A stretch of DNA of 53,070 bases from contig JAFGSR010000010.1 of assembly GCA_016934515.1 (NCBI GenBank), positions 1 through 53,070 on the forward strand, written 5' to 3'. Made by a program: the position numbers and the translations under genes. Source of the stretch: Sedimentisphaerales bacterium. Lineage in GTDB: Bacteria; Planctomycetota; Phycisphaerae; Sedimentisphaerales; SM23-30. The notes below the pieces were generated by a model. That model searched no databases, had not been told where the DNA came from, and was given only the letters and a program-made list of their open reading frames with translations. Of this stretch, positions 1 through 8,045 are shown in pieces (within the stretch, counting starts at the first letter, position 1; each line of letters opens with the position of its first letter).

Positions 1-40
1 GGGCGTTGCCCTGGGCTTTGGTATTTTGCCCCTTCAGGGC
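1..40. repeat. GC-rich palindromic intergenic repeat, cut by window edge
   Basis: The first 40 bases contain nested short inverted repeats (GGGCGTTGCCC and TGCCCCTTCAGGGCA). The layout resembles palindromic intergenic repeats that I recall from many environmental bacterial genomes. That it is dispersed is inference, because only one copy lies in this window. No coding sequence is seen between here and flgN. Confidence 0.4.
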
Positions 41-100
41 AGTTTTAAGGAATCCGCCTTTGGTGGAAGTGGTTGTACTGTGAACACTTACGGATTTGTT

Positions 101-154
101 ACTGGATGCCCGATCGAGTCGGGCATGACAAGTCAAATCGGTCAATTTGAGTAA
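101..154 (+). repeat. Dispersed palindromic repeat, copy 1
   Basis: The core is an 8-bp inverted repeat, ATGCCCGA (106-113) and TCGGGCAT (119-126), with a 5-base loop. A second copy at 4130-4183 is identical over the first 33 bases and similar in the following 21. Both copies sit about 50-60 bases upstream of a flagellar gene start. A longer, reverse-oriented relative lies at 33198-33260. Confidence 0.75.
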
Positions 155-212
155 TTAAAGGTTTCAAAATGGCAGGCGGGGTGGAAAGCTGCTGTTAAGA
201 AAGGGAAATAAA

Positions 213-683
213 ATGACACCTGCTCAAGCAAACGATGTTGGCAGCAAGCTAATTCATTTATTGTCACAACAGCGGCTGCTGTATCGGCAGCTTCGGGAAC
301 TGGCCCAGAAGCAGAGTTCGCTGGTGACGGGTGAGAATCCGGAGATGCTGTTGCGGGTGTTGGCGGGTCGTCAGCGAATTATCGACCGGCTCAGTGCGAT
401 TGACAAGGAGTTGCGGCCGATTCGGGACGAATGGAAAAAGATTGCTATGAATTTGCCGGAAACCCAAAGGGCCGAAGCTCAGCAGTTGGTGGCGGAGGTA
501 AAGGAGATTTTGGGTGAAATCATTGCCCGGGACGAGAAGGACAGCCAGGCGATGTCAGATAATCAGCAGCAGGTGGCGTCGGAGATCAAGGCGACATCGA
601 GCGGCAAGCGGGTGAATCAGGCCTATGCCCAGAAGCCCAGCCAGGCGGTTAAAAGTCGTTATCTTGATACTTTGAGTAAGTAA
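213..683 (+). CDS. flgN: FlgN-like flagellar export chaperone
   Basis: This 156-residue protein is almost entirely helical and rich in Q, E, R and K, as expected for the FlgN family (about 140-160 residues). FlgN proteins bind hook-associated proteins in the cytoplasm and hand them to the export gate. The N-terminal half has the typical pattern of leucines and basic residues (LSQQRLLYRQLRELAQKQ) followed by a predicted long coiled coil. The start is supported by an AAAGGGA site 7-8 bases upstream. It is the first complete gene of the flagellar block; more rod, ring or hook-filament genes probably lie upstream outside the window. FlgN sequences diverge quickly, so the call rests on length, character and context. 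Confidence 0.7.
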   Translation: MTPAQANDVGSKLIHLLSQQRLLYRQLRELAQKQSSLVTGENPEMLLRVLAGRQRIIDRLSAIDKELRPIRDEWKKIAMNLPETQRAEAQQLVAEVKEILGEIIARDEKDSQAMSDNQQQVASEIKATSSGKRVNQAYAQKPSQAVKSRYLDTLSK

Positions 684-684
684 A

Positions 685-709
685 TCAAACTGACTGATGG
701 TCAGTTTGA
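685..709 (+). terminator. Stem-loop after flgN, no T tract
   Basis: A perfect 10-bp stem, TCAAACTGAC (685-694) and GTCAGTTTGA (700-709), with a 5-base loop begins just after the flgN stop codon. No T run follows, so it may protect or process the mRNA 3' end rather than act as an intrinsic terminator. Confidence 0.5.
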
Positions 710-710
710 G

Positions 711-800
711 AATGACGAATGACGAAATCCGAATGACGAGTCAATGACGAATGATGAAATCCGAATCTAAATCCTAAACAAATTTGAATTTACGAATGTT
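711..800. repeat. AATGACGAATGACGAAATCC-type degenerate tandem repeat
   Basis: The motif AATGACGA recurs at short irregular spacing, interleaved with GAAATCCGAAT, up to about position 800. It is non-coding in all frames inspected. This is one of several short text-like repeat classes in the window's intergenic spaces. I recall similar strings in other planctomycete genomes, but this was not searched. Confidence 0.5.
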
Positions 801-957
801 CAAAGCTTGTCCTCGACCCTGATCGGGGATTCAAAACGGTTTCGAGCGATTAGTAATAACCGTGCGGGTAAAGGTGATCCAGCCTAGATGTCTGGATTAG
901 CTGGCGTGGCTCAACGTGCGGTGAAACATAAATTGGGAAAGTTGACAGGCAGTTAAT

Positions 958-1857
958 ATGACACAAACGTTAGCAGACATTTATCGCCAGGCGCAGGGTT
1001 TGGAAATTACGAAGCCCGGTGTCGGGAAGAACGGCAAGATTGAATCCATCGAAGCGATTGATGAGTTGGCATCGGTTTTTGCTGCGTACAACGAGACAAC
1101 GGATCGGATGTTGTCTTCATATCAGCAACTGCAGGACGAGGTGGTGCGGTTGCGAGAGGAAGTGGAGCACAAGAACGAGCAGTTGGAGCGGAAGAACCGG
1201 CTGGCGGCGTTGGGCGAGATGGCGGCGGGGATGGCCCATGAGATCAGGAATCCGCTGGCGGCGATTCAGTTGTATGGGCAATTGCTGGAGAAGGATTTGC
1301 GGGAACAGCCGGACAAAATCAAATGGGCTCGGAAGATTTCGCAGGGTGTTCGGAATCTGGATGCGATTGTTACGGATATTCTGGCATTTACGCAGGAGCA
1401 GATTTGCAATAAGACGGAGGTGAATTTGTCCGGTTTGCTGGCGGAAACAATTGATTACGCGGCGCCGAAGGGTGATGAGCAAGGGGTGGTTTTTGATCTG
1501 GACGATGTGGACCGGGAGTTGGTGGCGAATGTTGATATTAATATGTTTCGGCGGATTTTTCTGAATCTGATCCGCAACGCTATTGGCGCGGTGAGCGGTA
1601 AAGGGCGGGTCAAGGTTACGATAACGCGGGAAACCGAGGATGCTGCTTATCAGAGCAGGATTACGGTGAGCGATACGGGTCCGGGAATTGCGCCGGAAGT
1701 AATGAGCAAGATTTTCAATCCTTTTTTTACAACCAAGGACACCGGTACCGGGCTGGGTCTGGCGATTGTGCATCGCCTGGTAGAATGTCACGGCGGGACC
1801 ATCAGCGCCGGCAACAACCAAGAGGGCGGAGCGGTATTTACGATACTGCTGTTGTAG
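958..1857 (+). CDS. Soluble sensor histidine kinase of the FleS/FlrB/AtoS type
   Basis: This 299-residue cytoplasmic kinase has no transmembrane segment. Residues about 1-80 hold a short sensory region and coiled coil. The HisKA box follows with the phospho-acceptor His94 (AAGMAHEIRNPLAA). The ATPase domain has the N box (NLIRNAIGA), G1 box (DTGPGIAPE) and G2 box (GTGLGLAIV). The layout is that of kinases which phosphorylate NtrC-type activators of flagellar genes. The gene for such an activator follows after 28 bases, so the two are almost certainly a cognate pair. The signal is unknown; in FleS/FlrB/FlgS relatives it is thought to be the assembly state of the export apparatus and basal body. 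The ribosome site (CAGGCAG) is weak. Confidence 0.9.
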   Translation: MTQTLADIYRQAQGLEITKPGVGKNGKIESIEAIDELASVFAAYNETTDRMLSSYQQLQDEVVRLREEVEHKNEQLERKNRLAALGEMAAGMAHEIRNPLAAIQLYGQLLEKDLREQPDKIKWARKISQGVRNLDAIVTDILAFTQEQICNKTEVNLSGLLAETIDYAAPKGDEQGVVFDLDDVDRELVANVDINMFRRIFLNLIRNAIGAVSGKGRVKVTITRETEDAAYQSRITVSDTGPGIAPEVMSKIFNPFFTTKDTGTGLGLAIVHRLVECHGGTISAGNNQEGGAVFTILLL

Positions 1858-1885
1858 ATTTCCAGGAACAACGGGAGGCCTGTAG

Positions 1886-3274
1886 ATGGCTCAAATTATT
1901 GTAGTGGATGATGTGGAAATGATTCGTGAATCGCTGGAAGCGACATTGATTCGGGCGGGTCATGAAGTGAGCACGTGTGGGGATGCAGAGCAGGCGGTGG
2001 AAAAGGTCAAGCGGGTGTCATTCGATTTGATTATTACGGATTTGAAGATGCCGAAGATGGACGGGATAGCATTTTTGGATCAGTTGCAGAAGCTGGGATC
2101 GGAAGTTCCGGTGATAATGATGACGGCTTATGCCACCATCAGCACGGCGGTGGAGGCGATGCGTAAGGGGGCGGTGGATTATATTCAAAAGCCTTTTGAG
2201 GCGGATGAAATTACGCTGCTGGTGGAAAAGACGCTGGAGCATTGTCGGTTGGTGAAGGAGAACGAGGCTTATCAGACCAATGCACGGGACTGGCAGCGGG
2301 GCCGGCAGTTGATAGGTAACAGCAGGGTGATGCTGGAGGTGATGGAAAAGGTACAGTGCATCGCGCAAAGCAGCGCGACGGTGCTAATCCGGGGTGAATC
2401 GGGGACCGGCAAAGAGATGATTGCCCGGGCGATTCACGCCCAGAGTCCGCGTTCGAACAAGCCGATGCTTTGTGTGAATTGTGCGGCGTTGTCGAGTACG
2501 CTGTTGGAAAGTGAGCTGTTTGGGCATGAGAAGGGGGCTTTTACGGGTGCGGACCGGATGAGAAAAGGCCGATTTGAGTTGGCTGACGGGGGGACGCTGT
2601 TGCTGGATGAGATCAGTGAGATGGATCTGAAGCTGCAGGCGAAATTTTTGCGGGTGCTGCAGGAAAGGGAATTTGAACGGGTGGGCTCGAGCATGACACG
2701 TCAGGTGGATGTGCGGATGATAGCGACGACGAACCGGAATCTGGAGGAGATGGTGCAGGAAGGTCAATTCCGGGAAGATCTTTTTTATCGGTTGAATGTG
2801 GTGCCGATTTATCTGCCGGGGTTGCAAGAGCGGCTGGATGAGGATTTGGAAAGTTTGAGTGAGTATTTTTTGCGTCGTTGTGCGGACCGGGACGGCAGAT
2901 CGGTGCGGATTTTGAGCAAGGATGCGTTGACGATTTTGAAGGAGTATGAATGGCCGGGCAATGTTCGGGAGTTGGAAAACCTGATGGAGCGGATTTCGAT
3001 TTTGGGCAGCGATGAAGTGATTACCGAGAAGACCATCAGGAGTTCTCTGGATATTGAGCCAATTTATAGTAAAGAGGTTAGCGCTAATAAGGTTAGCTCG
3101 ATAGTACAGATGCCGGAAAATGAAACGGTGTCGCTGGAAGAAATTGAAAAAGAGTTGATTGAGAAGACGCTGGGAAGATACGACGGGCATCGGCAAAAAA
3201 CAGCACAGGCGTTGGGGATTGGCGTGAGAACGCTGGGAATGAAAATCAAGCGGTGGAATCTACAGCACACATAA
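1886..3274 (+). CDS. Sigma-54-dependent response regulator of the FlrC/FleR type
   Basis: The 462 residues comprise three domains. The receiver domain (about 1-120) has the acidic pair D8-D9, phospho-acceptor D52 and a KPFE lysine. The AAA+ domain (about 145-385) has Walker A GESGTGKE, the sigma-54-contacting loop GAFTGA and a Walker B region ending LLLDEISEM. A Fis-type helix-turn-helix lies near the C-terminus (KTAQALGIGVRTLGMKIKRW). The protein should open sigma-54 promoters after phosphorylation by the kinase just upstream. A GGGAGG ribosome site supports the start. A sigma-54 promoter lies about 260 bases downstream, ahead of flgB, which is the likely target. The kinase-regulator pair plus adjacent rod genes is typical of FleSR/FlrBC/FlgSR systems. 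Confidence 0.95.
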   Translation: MAQIIVVDDVEMIRESLEATLIRAGHEVSTCGDAEQAVEKVKRVSFDLIITDLKMPKMDGIAFLDQLQKLGSEVPVIMMTAYATISTAVEAMRKGAVDYIQKPFEADEITLLVEKTLEHCRLVKENEAYQTNARDWQRGRQLIGNSRVMLEVMEKVQCIAQSSATVLIRGESGTGKEMIARAIHAQSPRSNKPMLCVNCAALSSTLLESELFGHEKGAFTGADRMRKGRFELADGGTLLLDEISEMDLKLQAKFLRVLQEREFERVGSSMTRQVDVRMIATTNRNLEEMVQEGQFREDLFYRLNVVPIYLPGLQERLDEDLESLSEYFLRRCADRDGRSVRILSKDALTILKEYEWPGNVRELENLMERISILGSDEVITEKTIRSSLDIEPIYSKEVSANKVSSIVQMPENETVSLEEIEKELIEKTLGRYDGHRQKTAQALGIGVRTLGMKIKRWNLQHT

Positions 3275-3535
3275 GGTGGGGCAATTATTGCCGAGCCGAG
3301 CGCAAAAATTGCCGGTTGAAAAGGGAAATAACAGGAGTAAGAGCAAGGGAACGTAGAAATTAACAGATGAGAGCGGAAAAAAGTTTTTCGAAAAGCTGCG
3401 AATGAGGTTAAGGACTTAAATGCATGATGGAGCGAGGATTATGGCAATTTTCCAGGCGTGTTTGTGAGTGGGATATGTCAGGATTTTCTGCCGGAGAGGT
3501 TTTTGAAGCGTTAGTGGCCGGTGGAGCGGGGCCGG
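3275..3535 (+). promoter_or_regulatory. Candidate activator-binding region upstream of flgB
   Basis: The 366-base gap between the activator gene and flgB holds four half-sites of one motif. Two form the near-perfect dyad GGCAATTATTGCC at 3280-3292. One inverted half-site (AAAAATTGCC) is at 3304-3313 and one direct half-site (GGCAATTTTCC) at 3443-3453. They lie about 90-260 bases upstream of the sigma-54 promoter, the usual range for enhancer sites of NtrC-type proteins. That they bind the adjacent regulator is inference. The segment 3277-3291 also matches the TGG-N8-TTGC skeleton of a sigma-54 promoter, so its role is ambiguous. Confidence 0.5.
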
Positions 3536-3550
3536 TGGTACAAAATTTGC
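3536..3550 (+). promoter_or_regulatory. Sigma-54 promoter for flgB operon
   Basis: The sequence TGGTACAAAATTTGC has GG and GC separated by exactly 10 bases and agrees well with the consensus TGGCAC-N5-TTGC. It lies about 90 bases ahead of the flgB start and directly downstream of a gene for a sigma-54 activator. Transcription would begin near 3562. It is the best sigma-54 match I found in any gap of the flagellar block. Confidence 0.75.
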
Positions 3551-3640
3551 GTATATAGTTTCGTTGCGTTGGTCTCTGTGCATTCTGAGAAGCGAAATTT
3601 GTAGTTAAGTTGATGAGAAGATAAGGATTTTGGTGGCGAG

Positions 3641-4075
3641 ATGTTGTTTGAGAATTTGTTAAATCAAGGATCGATGCCGGTGCTGGAAAAGGTGATGTCC
3701 TTTACGCAGCAGAGGCAGCAGGTTCTGGCGAACAACATCAGTAACTTCGACACGCCGGGTTACAAGATGAAGGATGTGCCGGAGGCGGAGTTTTTTGAGA
3801 GTTTGAGCAAGGCTGTCGAGAAGCGGGACAAGCGAGGGGCAGGAAGTCTGGAATTGTCGTCGAGCCGTCATCTGAGTTGGGATCGAAAGGGAAATTTGCA
3901 GGTCAAGGCCCTGGATGCGGAGAACAGTAATATTCTGTTTCACGACGAAAACAACCGTTTTGTTGAAAAACAGATGAGCATGATGTCGAAAAACGCTCTG
4001 CTGCACAATGTTTCGGCGGAGTTGCTTAGAGGGCAATACGAGACATTACAAATGGCTATCCGGGGACGAGTCTAA
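3641..4075 (+). CDS. flgB: Flagellar proximal rod protein FlgB
   Basis: The 144-residue length fits FlgB (about 130-145). FlgB is exported without a cleaved signal peptide and forms the cell-proximal rod. The N-terminal helix carries the rod/hook signature NNISNFDTPGYKMKDVPEAE. The C-terminal helix ends MSMMSKNALLHNVSAELLRGQYETLQMAIRG across about residues 110-143, the usual coiled-coil D0 partner. It is the first gene behind the sigma-54 promoter and is followed by flgC and fliE, the standard order. The 156-base gap to flgC contains dispersed repeats. Confidence 0.93.
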   Translation: MLFENLLNQGSMPVLEKVMSFTQQRQQVLANNISNFDTPGYKMKDVPEAEFFESLSKAVEKRDKRGAGSLELSSSRHLSWDRKGNLQVKALDAENSNILFHDENNRFVEKQMSMMSKNALLHNVSAELLRGQYETLQMAIRGRV

Positions 4076-4092
4076 GATGTTGAAGAAGATTT

Positions 4093-4122
4093 ACCATGAA
4101 GAACATGAAGAACATGAAGTTT
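4093..4122. repeat. CATGAAGAA tandem nonamers in flgB-flgC gap
   Basis: CATGAAGAA is repeated with near-perfect 9-base periodicity (ACCATGAAGAACATGAAGAA and onward). It abuts a copy of the palindromic repeat at 4130. The stretch is non-coding. The strings resemble other short repeats that I recall from diverse environmental genomes. Confidence 0.5.
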
Positions 4123-4129
4123 TATGAAG

Positions 4130-4183
4130 ACTGGATGCCCGATCGAGTCGGGCATGACAAGTAGAATCGGTTAGTTTGAGTAA
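4130..4183 (+). repeat. Dispersed palindromic repeat, copy 2
   Basis: This copy is identical to 101-133 in its first 33 bases, including the ATGCCCGA/TCGGGCAT inverted repeat, then similar in its last 21. Like copy 1 it ends a few tens of bases upstream of a flagellar start codon, here flgC. Confidence 0.75.
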
Positions 4184-4231
4184 GATAGCTGGTTTATCAA
4201 AGTTGTTGCGAGATAAATAAAAGGTAAAAAA

Positions 4232-4630
4232 ATGTTTGATGCAATTGACATATCGACTTCGGGACTGGTGGCTCAACGAATTCGTTCGAACACGCTGGCG
4301 ATGAATATTGCGATGGCCGATGTGGTGGACAGTCCGGATGGAGGCCCTTACCAGAGGCGAAGTGTGATATTTTCGGCGGGAAAGAGTGAGAACGACGGGT
4401 CGGGCCAGGGAGTGCATGTTTCGGAAATACAAAAAGAACAAGTGTATCGCTGGGAATACGATCCGAAACATCCTTACGCGAATAAAGATGGTTACGTTAA
4501 GCTGCCGGGCATTAACCCACTTGTGGAGATGGTTAATCACATGGAGGCGGCCCGGGCATACGAGGCCAATATAACGGCAATAGAGGTAAGCAAAGCAATG
4601 CTGAACAGCTCACTCAGATTGCTTGCCTAA
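4232..4630 (+). CDS. flgC: Flagellar rod protein FlgC
   Basis: The 132-residue length matches FlgC (about 130-150), a proximal rod subunit exported through the flagellar type III apparatus. The N-terminus (MFDAIDISTSGLVAQRIRSN) and the helix MNIAMADVV correspond to the canonical D0 helix, although the usual NLANA motif is altered to NIAMA. The GYVKLPGINPLVEMVNHMEA stretch and the C-terminal AYEANITAIEVSKAMLNSSL are typical family features. An AAAAGG sequence 8-9 bases upstream supports the start. Confidence 0.94.
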   Translation: MFDAIDISTSGLVAQRIRSNTLAMNIAMADVVDSPDGGPYQRRSVIFSAGKSENDGSGQGVHVSEIQKEQVYRWEYDPKHPYANKDGYVKLPGINPLVEMVNHMEAARAYEANITAIEVSKAMLNSSLRLLA

Positions 4631-4638
4631 AATAGTAG

Positions 4639-4665
4639 CCCGCCGGCGGAGCCGGCGGGTATTTT
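4639..4665 (+). terminator. Strong hairpin between flgC and fliE
   Basis: A perfect 9-bp GC-rich stem, CCCGCCGGC (4639-4647) and GCCGGCGGG (4651-4659), has a GGA loop and is followed by TATTTT. It has the form of an intrinsic terminator or attenuator inside the flagellar operon. No promoter for fliE was recognised downstream, so partial read-through or mRNA stabilisation is likely. Confidence 0.65.
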
Positions 4666-4667
4666 CA

Positions 4668-4702
4668 GAAGTCAGAAATTAGAAGTCAGAAGTCAGGAAT
4701 CG
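4668..4702. repeat. AGAAGTCAG short repeat upstream of fliE
   Basis: AGAAGTCAG occurs three times in about 35 bases, with a variant AGAAATT inserted. It is non-coding and lies between the hairpin and fliE. Confidence 0.45.
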
Positions 4703-4771
4703 AGGTTGTTCTTCGCCGGTCAGAAGATGTTGAGACCTGATGCGGTGAGTGGAATTTAAAAGCGAGTTGCT

Positions 4772-5086
4772 ATGGTAGAACAATTTAACAATATCAACAA
4801 CACTGGATTGATTCGTCCGGACACAGCGAACAAAGCGGCTAATGGGCCGGGGCAGGTTGCGGACGGCAAAGATTTTAAATCGATGCTGATGGATTCGATC
4901 GGAGAAGTGAACCGTTTGCAAACGGAGGCCGACGAAGCCCGGATTAATCTGGTGACGGGCAAGACGGACAATGTAGCAGAGGTTTTCACCGCAGTGAAGA
5001 AGGCGGAAACGGCGTTTCAGACCTTAATGCAGATTCGGAATAAGCTGATGGATGCTTATGAAGAAATCCGCCAGATGAGAGTTTAA
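4772..5086 (+). CDS. fliE: Flagellar hook-basal body protein FliE
   Basis: The 104-residue protein has FliE's usual length and joins the MS ring to the rod. The C-terminal half has the family pattern: a helix beginning KDFKSMLMDSIGEVNRLQTE, an acidic central turn, and an amphipathic end with VFTAVKKAETAFQTLMQIRNK. The N-terminal 30 residues are divergent and probably disordered. fliF follows after 24 bases, as in most flagellar operons. Confidence 0.93.
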   Translation: MVEQFNNINNTGLIRPDTANKAANGPGQVADGKDFKSMLMDSIGEVNRLQTEADEARINLVTGKTDNVAEVFTAVKKAETAFQTLMQIRNKLMDAYEEIRQMRV

Positions 5087-5110
5087 CCCCTATTTGTGAG
5101 GCATGTGGAA

Positions 5111-6883
5111 ATGGAGTTCCTTCGCCGCGCTATTAAACAGATCAAGACCCATTTGGGCGCCCTTAGTTTCAGCCAGTCGTTTGGTATTATAATGCTTCTG
5201 GTAACTATTACGGTATCAATCATTTGGATGGTTGGTTACGTATCTGATCAGGAGATGGCTCCGTTATTGAATCAATCATTCAGTGAAAGTGAAAAAAGTC
5301 GCATTCTAGATAAGCTTGAGGGATGGGACCAGAAATACCAGGTCAAGGGTGATCGGATTATGGTGCCCAAGACGGAGGTTCGCAGTTTGATTGCACGTTT
5401 GGGTTTTGCCGGTTTATTGCCGGAAGACACCTCCGGGGGCTGGTCGTTGCTGTTGGAAGACAGTGATATCTGGGTGCCGGAATCGGTTCGTCAGGACAAG
5501 CGATTGATTGCATTGCAGACGGAATTGGCTAGTTGTATAGCACAATGGCCCGGAGTAGAAAAAGCCCAGGTAATAATCAATCATGGGGGCAAGCGTCGTT
5601 TGAATAACACGACACCGGTGGCATCGGCATCGGTGATGGTGCAATTGTCTAACGGTGGTCAATCGGCTCGTGCGTTGGCGATGTCGATTGGTCAATTTGT
5701 CAGCAGTGCCAACAACCGCATGAAACCGGAAAATGTCAAGGTGGTGGTGGACGGCAAATTAATCAGTACTCCGGCGCCGGATGAGCAGATTGGTGGGGAA
5801 TTCATGCACATCAAGACCACCATGGAACATTATTATCGCGACAAAATTATCGGCGTGCTGGGGATTGCGAACGCTATGGTTCAGGTTGACATTACGCCGC
5901 AGACCACGTCAACACAGGAACAGAGTATTAAATATGATGAGGATGGCCAGGGATCCTGGAACCCGGCAACCGAAAAGACCAACCGGGAAGACAACAGCAG
6001 CAATGTTACCGATGAGCAGGAGCCGGGTTTGGTTGCGAATGTAACAAATTCATCGTCAGCATCTGGAGGGGGTCAGAAACAAAGTACCGAGGAAACGACG
6101 AGCAGCAGCAAGCCTTTTGCGGGTCAAACTCAGACGGTTAAATCGACGCGTCCGGGCGGGGTGAAGGATATTACTGCGACGGTTCGGATTCCGCTGGCAT
6201 ATTTTGAGGGGATCGCCCGTCGGGAATCACAGGGTGCCGGGGCGGGCAATGGGTCCGATACCGGTAATGGTTCCGGGGCAGGTGATGGAACCGGTAGCGG
6301 AGAGGCCGGCAGCGGGGGTGCGGTTGAGCAGGTGGTTGATCCGGCGGCGGTTGACGCGGTAATTGTTCGTGAACTGCCGAATTTCAAGAAGAGCGTGATG
6401 TCCACGATTGGTTTGGTGGACACGCCGGAAAATGCGGACAAAGTGGTAATAAATACGTATTGGGCCGGTGGCGGGATTGCGGACAGCAACTTAATGGCGG
6501 CGACTGCTTCGGAGGCGGGCTTATCCGGATCGATGGGTTCGATGGTAAGTCGTTACGGCAAACACCTGGCGGTTTCGGCGTTGGCATTGTTGTCGCTGTT
6601 TATGGCGATGATGATGGTCCGTAAGGCGACCAATCCGGTGGAGTTGGATGAGGATGAAGCAGTAGCGATGATGGTTTCCGGGAAAAAACCCATGGATGTT
6701 CCGGGTATCGATGACAACATACTGTTAGGAGATGACGACAATACGGGAATGTTGGCTGGGGTGGAGTTGGGCCCGGACGCGGTTCGGACGCAACAGATAC
6801 TGGAACAAATTAAGGAAATGGTGAAGGAATCCCCCGACACAACGGCCAGTTTGGTTGAGAAGTGGATAGCGCAGAAAGCTTAA
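5111..6883 (+). CDS. fliF: Flagellar MS-ring protein FliF
   Basis: FliF forms the inner-membrane MS ring, the base of the flagellum and housing for the export gate. With the ATG at 5111 the protein has 590 residues. An in-frame GTG at 5096 exists, but the GTGAGG stretch there is better read as the ribosome site of 5111. Residues about 24-44 form the first membrane helix, followed by ring-building motifs (EVRSLIARLGFAGLLP) and SASVMVQL. A long low-complexity G/S/N/E insert (about 380-405) interrupts the C-terminal periplasmic part. The second membrane helix (about 480-500) and an acidic cytoplasmic tail ending SLVEKWIAQKA, which binds FliG, complete it. Confidence 0.95.
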   Translation: MEFLRRAIKQIKTHLGALSFSQSFGIIMLLVTITVSIIWMVGYVSDQEMAPLLNQSFSESEKSRILDKLEGWDQKYQVKGDRIMVPKTEVRSLIARLGFAGLLPEDTSGGWSLLLEDSDIWVPESVRQDKRLIALQTELASCIAQWPGVEKAQVIINHGGKRRLNNTTPVASASVMVQLSNGGQSARALAMSIGQFVSSANNRMKPENVKVVVDGKLISTPAPDEQIGGEFMHIKTTMEHYYRDKIIGVLGIANAMVQVDITPQTTSTQEQSIKYDEDGQGSWNPATEKTNREDNSSNVTDEQEPGLVANVTNSSSASGGGQKQSTEETTSSSKPFAGQTQTVKSTRPGGVKDITATVRIPLAYFEGIARRESQGAGAGNGSDTGNGSGAGDGTGSGEAGSGGAVEQVVDPAAVDAVIVRELPNFKKSVMSTIGLVDTPENADKVVINTYWAGGGIADSNLMAATASEAGLSGSMGSMVSRYGKHLAVSALALLSLFMAMMMVRKATNPVELDEDEAVAMMVSGKKPMDVPGIDDNILLGDDDNTGMLAGVELGPDAVRTQQILEQIKEMVKESPDTTASLVEKWIAQKA

Positions 6884-7005
6884 AGGCCAATAATTGAGAC
6901 TATAGTGAGTATTGTCAGAGAACCTAAAAACCTGAATAAAAAAAGCTGAGAAAATTGACAAAATCAGCTGTCCTTTGGAAAGATTTTTTTAGAGCGAATT
7001 AAATA

Positions 7006-8025
7006 ATGCCGGAAGAAACTGTATTAGATATTGCAGGGATACGCAAAGCAGCGATTATAATGGTTTCGCTGGGCAGGGACCTCGCTTCGGAAGTGATGGG
7101 TCGTCTGCCAACGGAGCGCATTGAGGAGATTACTCGAGAAATTGCGTCAATCGAGACTATCTCTCCGGTTGAGCAAGACAAAATACTGAATGAATTTTAC
7201 AACCTGGCATTGGCGCAGCGTTACATGGAGCAGGGAGGTCTCAGTTATGCCCAGGCGTTGCTGGAAAAAAGTTTGCCTTCGGAGGACGCCCGCAAAATCC
7301 TCAAACAGATAACGCAATCGATCCAGCAGACTCCATTTCAGTTTTTGCAAAAAGCCGAATCGGAGAATGTGCTGACATTTATCCAGGACGAGCACCCGCA
7401 AACCATTGCGTTGATTCTGGCGCATATGCCCGATCATCGTTCGGCGGAAATTCTGAGCGGTTTGCCCCAACAGAAGCAGGTTGAAGTTGTTAAACGGATT
7501 GCTTCAATGGAACAGACCAACCCGGAAGTAATCAAGGAGGTGGAGGCGGGTCTGGAAAATCGTCTAAGCGATATTGTTTCCCAGACCTTTGATAAAGCCG
7601 GCGGGATCGAAGCCGCGGCGGGGATATTGAATCTTTCTGATCGTTCGACGGAAAAGGGCATTCTGGAAAGTCTGGAAACCGATGATCCCGACCTGGTTGA
7701 GCAGATTCGACGTCTGATGTTTATCTTCGAGGACATTATGCTGGTGAACGACAAGGGTATCCAGGCGGTACTCAAGGAAGTGGATAACGAAGAACTGGCC
7801 CTGTCGCTGAAGACCGCCAGCGAAGATCTCAAGAACAAGATATTTAACAACATGTCTGAACGGGCGGCACAGTTAATCAAAGAAGACATGGAATATATGG
7901 GCCCGGTTCGGTTGAGTGACGTTGAGTCCGCTCAGCAGAAGATTGTTGATATTGTGCGTCGGTTGGAAGATGCCGGTGAACTGATGGTTACGGGCCGAGG
8001 CGGGGACTCTGAACTGGTGGTTTAA
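7006..8025 (+). CDS. fliG: Flagellar motor switch protein FliG
   Basis: The 339 residues are typical of FliG, the rotor protein between the MS ring and the C ring. The EHPQT motif is at 129-133 and the torque-domain MFIFED motif at 238-243. Charged residues of the C-terminal torque helix and the late MEYMGPVRLSDVESAQQKIV stretch are present. The family is unambiguous. The 122-base leader has a weak inverted repeat (AGCTGA...TCAGCT) and a purine-rich start region without a clear ribosome site. The partners FliF and FliN are in the same operon, but FliM, which normally bridges them, is not encoded in the window. Confidence 0.96.
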   Translation: MPEETVLDIAGIRKAAIIMVSLGRDLASEVMGRLPTERIEEITREIASIETISPVEQDKILNEFYNLALAQRYMEQGGLSYAQALLEKSLPSEDARKILKQITQSIQQTPFQFLQKAESENVLTFIQDEHPQTIALILAHMPDHRSAEILSGLPQQKQVEVVKRIASMEQTNPEVIKEVEAGLENRLSDIVSQTFDKAGGIEAAAGILNLSDRSTEKGILESLETDDPDLVEQIRRLMFIFEDIMLVNDKGIQAVLKEVDNEELALSLKTASEDLKNKIFNNMSERAAQLIKEDMEYMGPVRLSDVESAQQKIVDIVRRLEDAGELMVTGRGGDSELVV

Positions 8026-8045
8026 ACGCCCGAAGGTAGTTTTTT

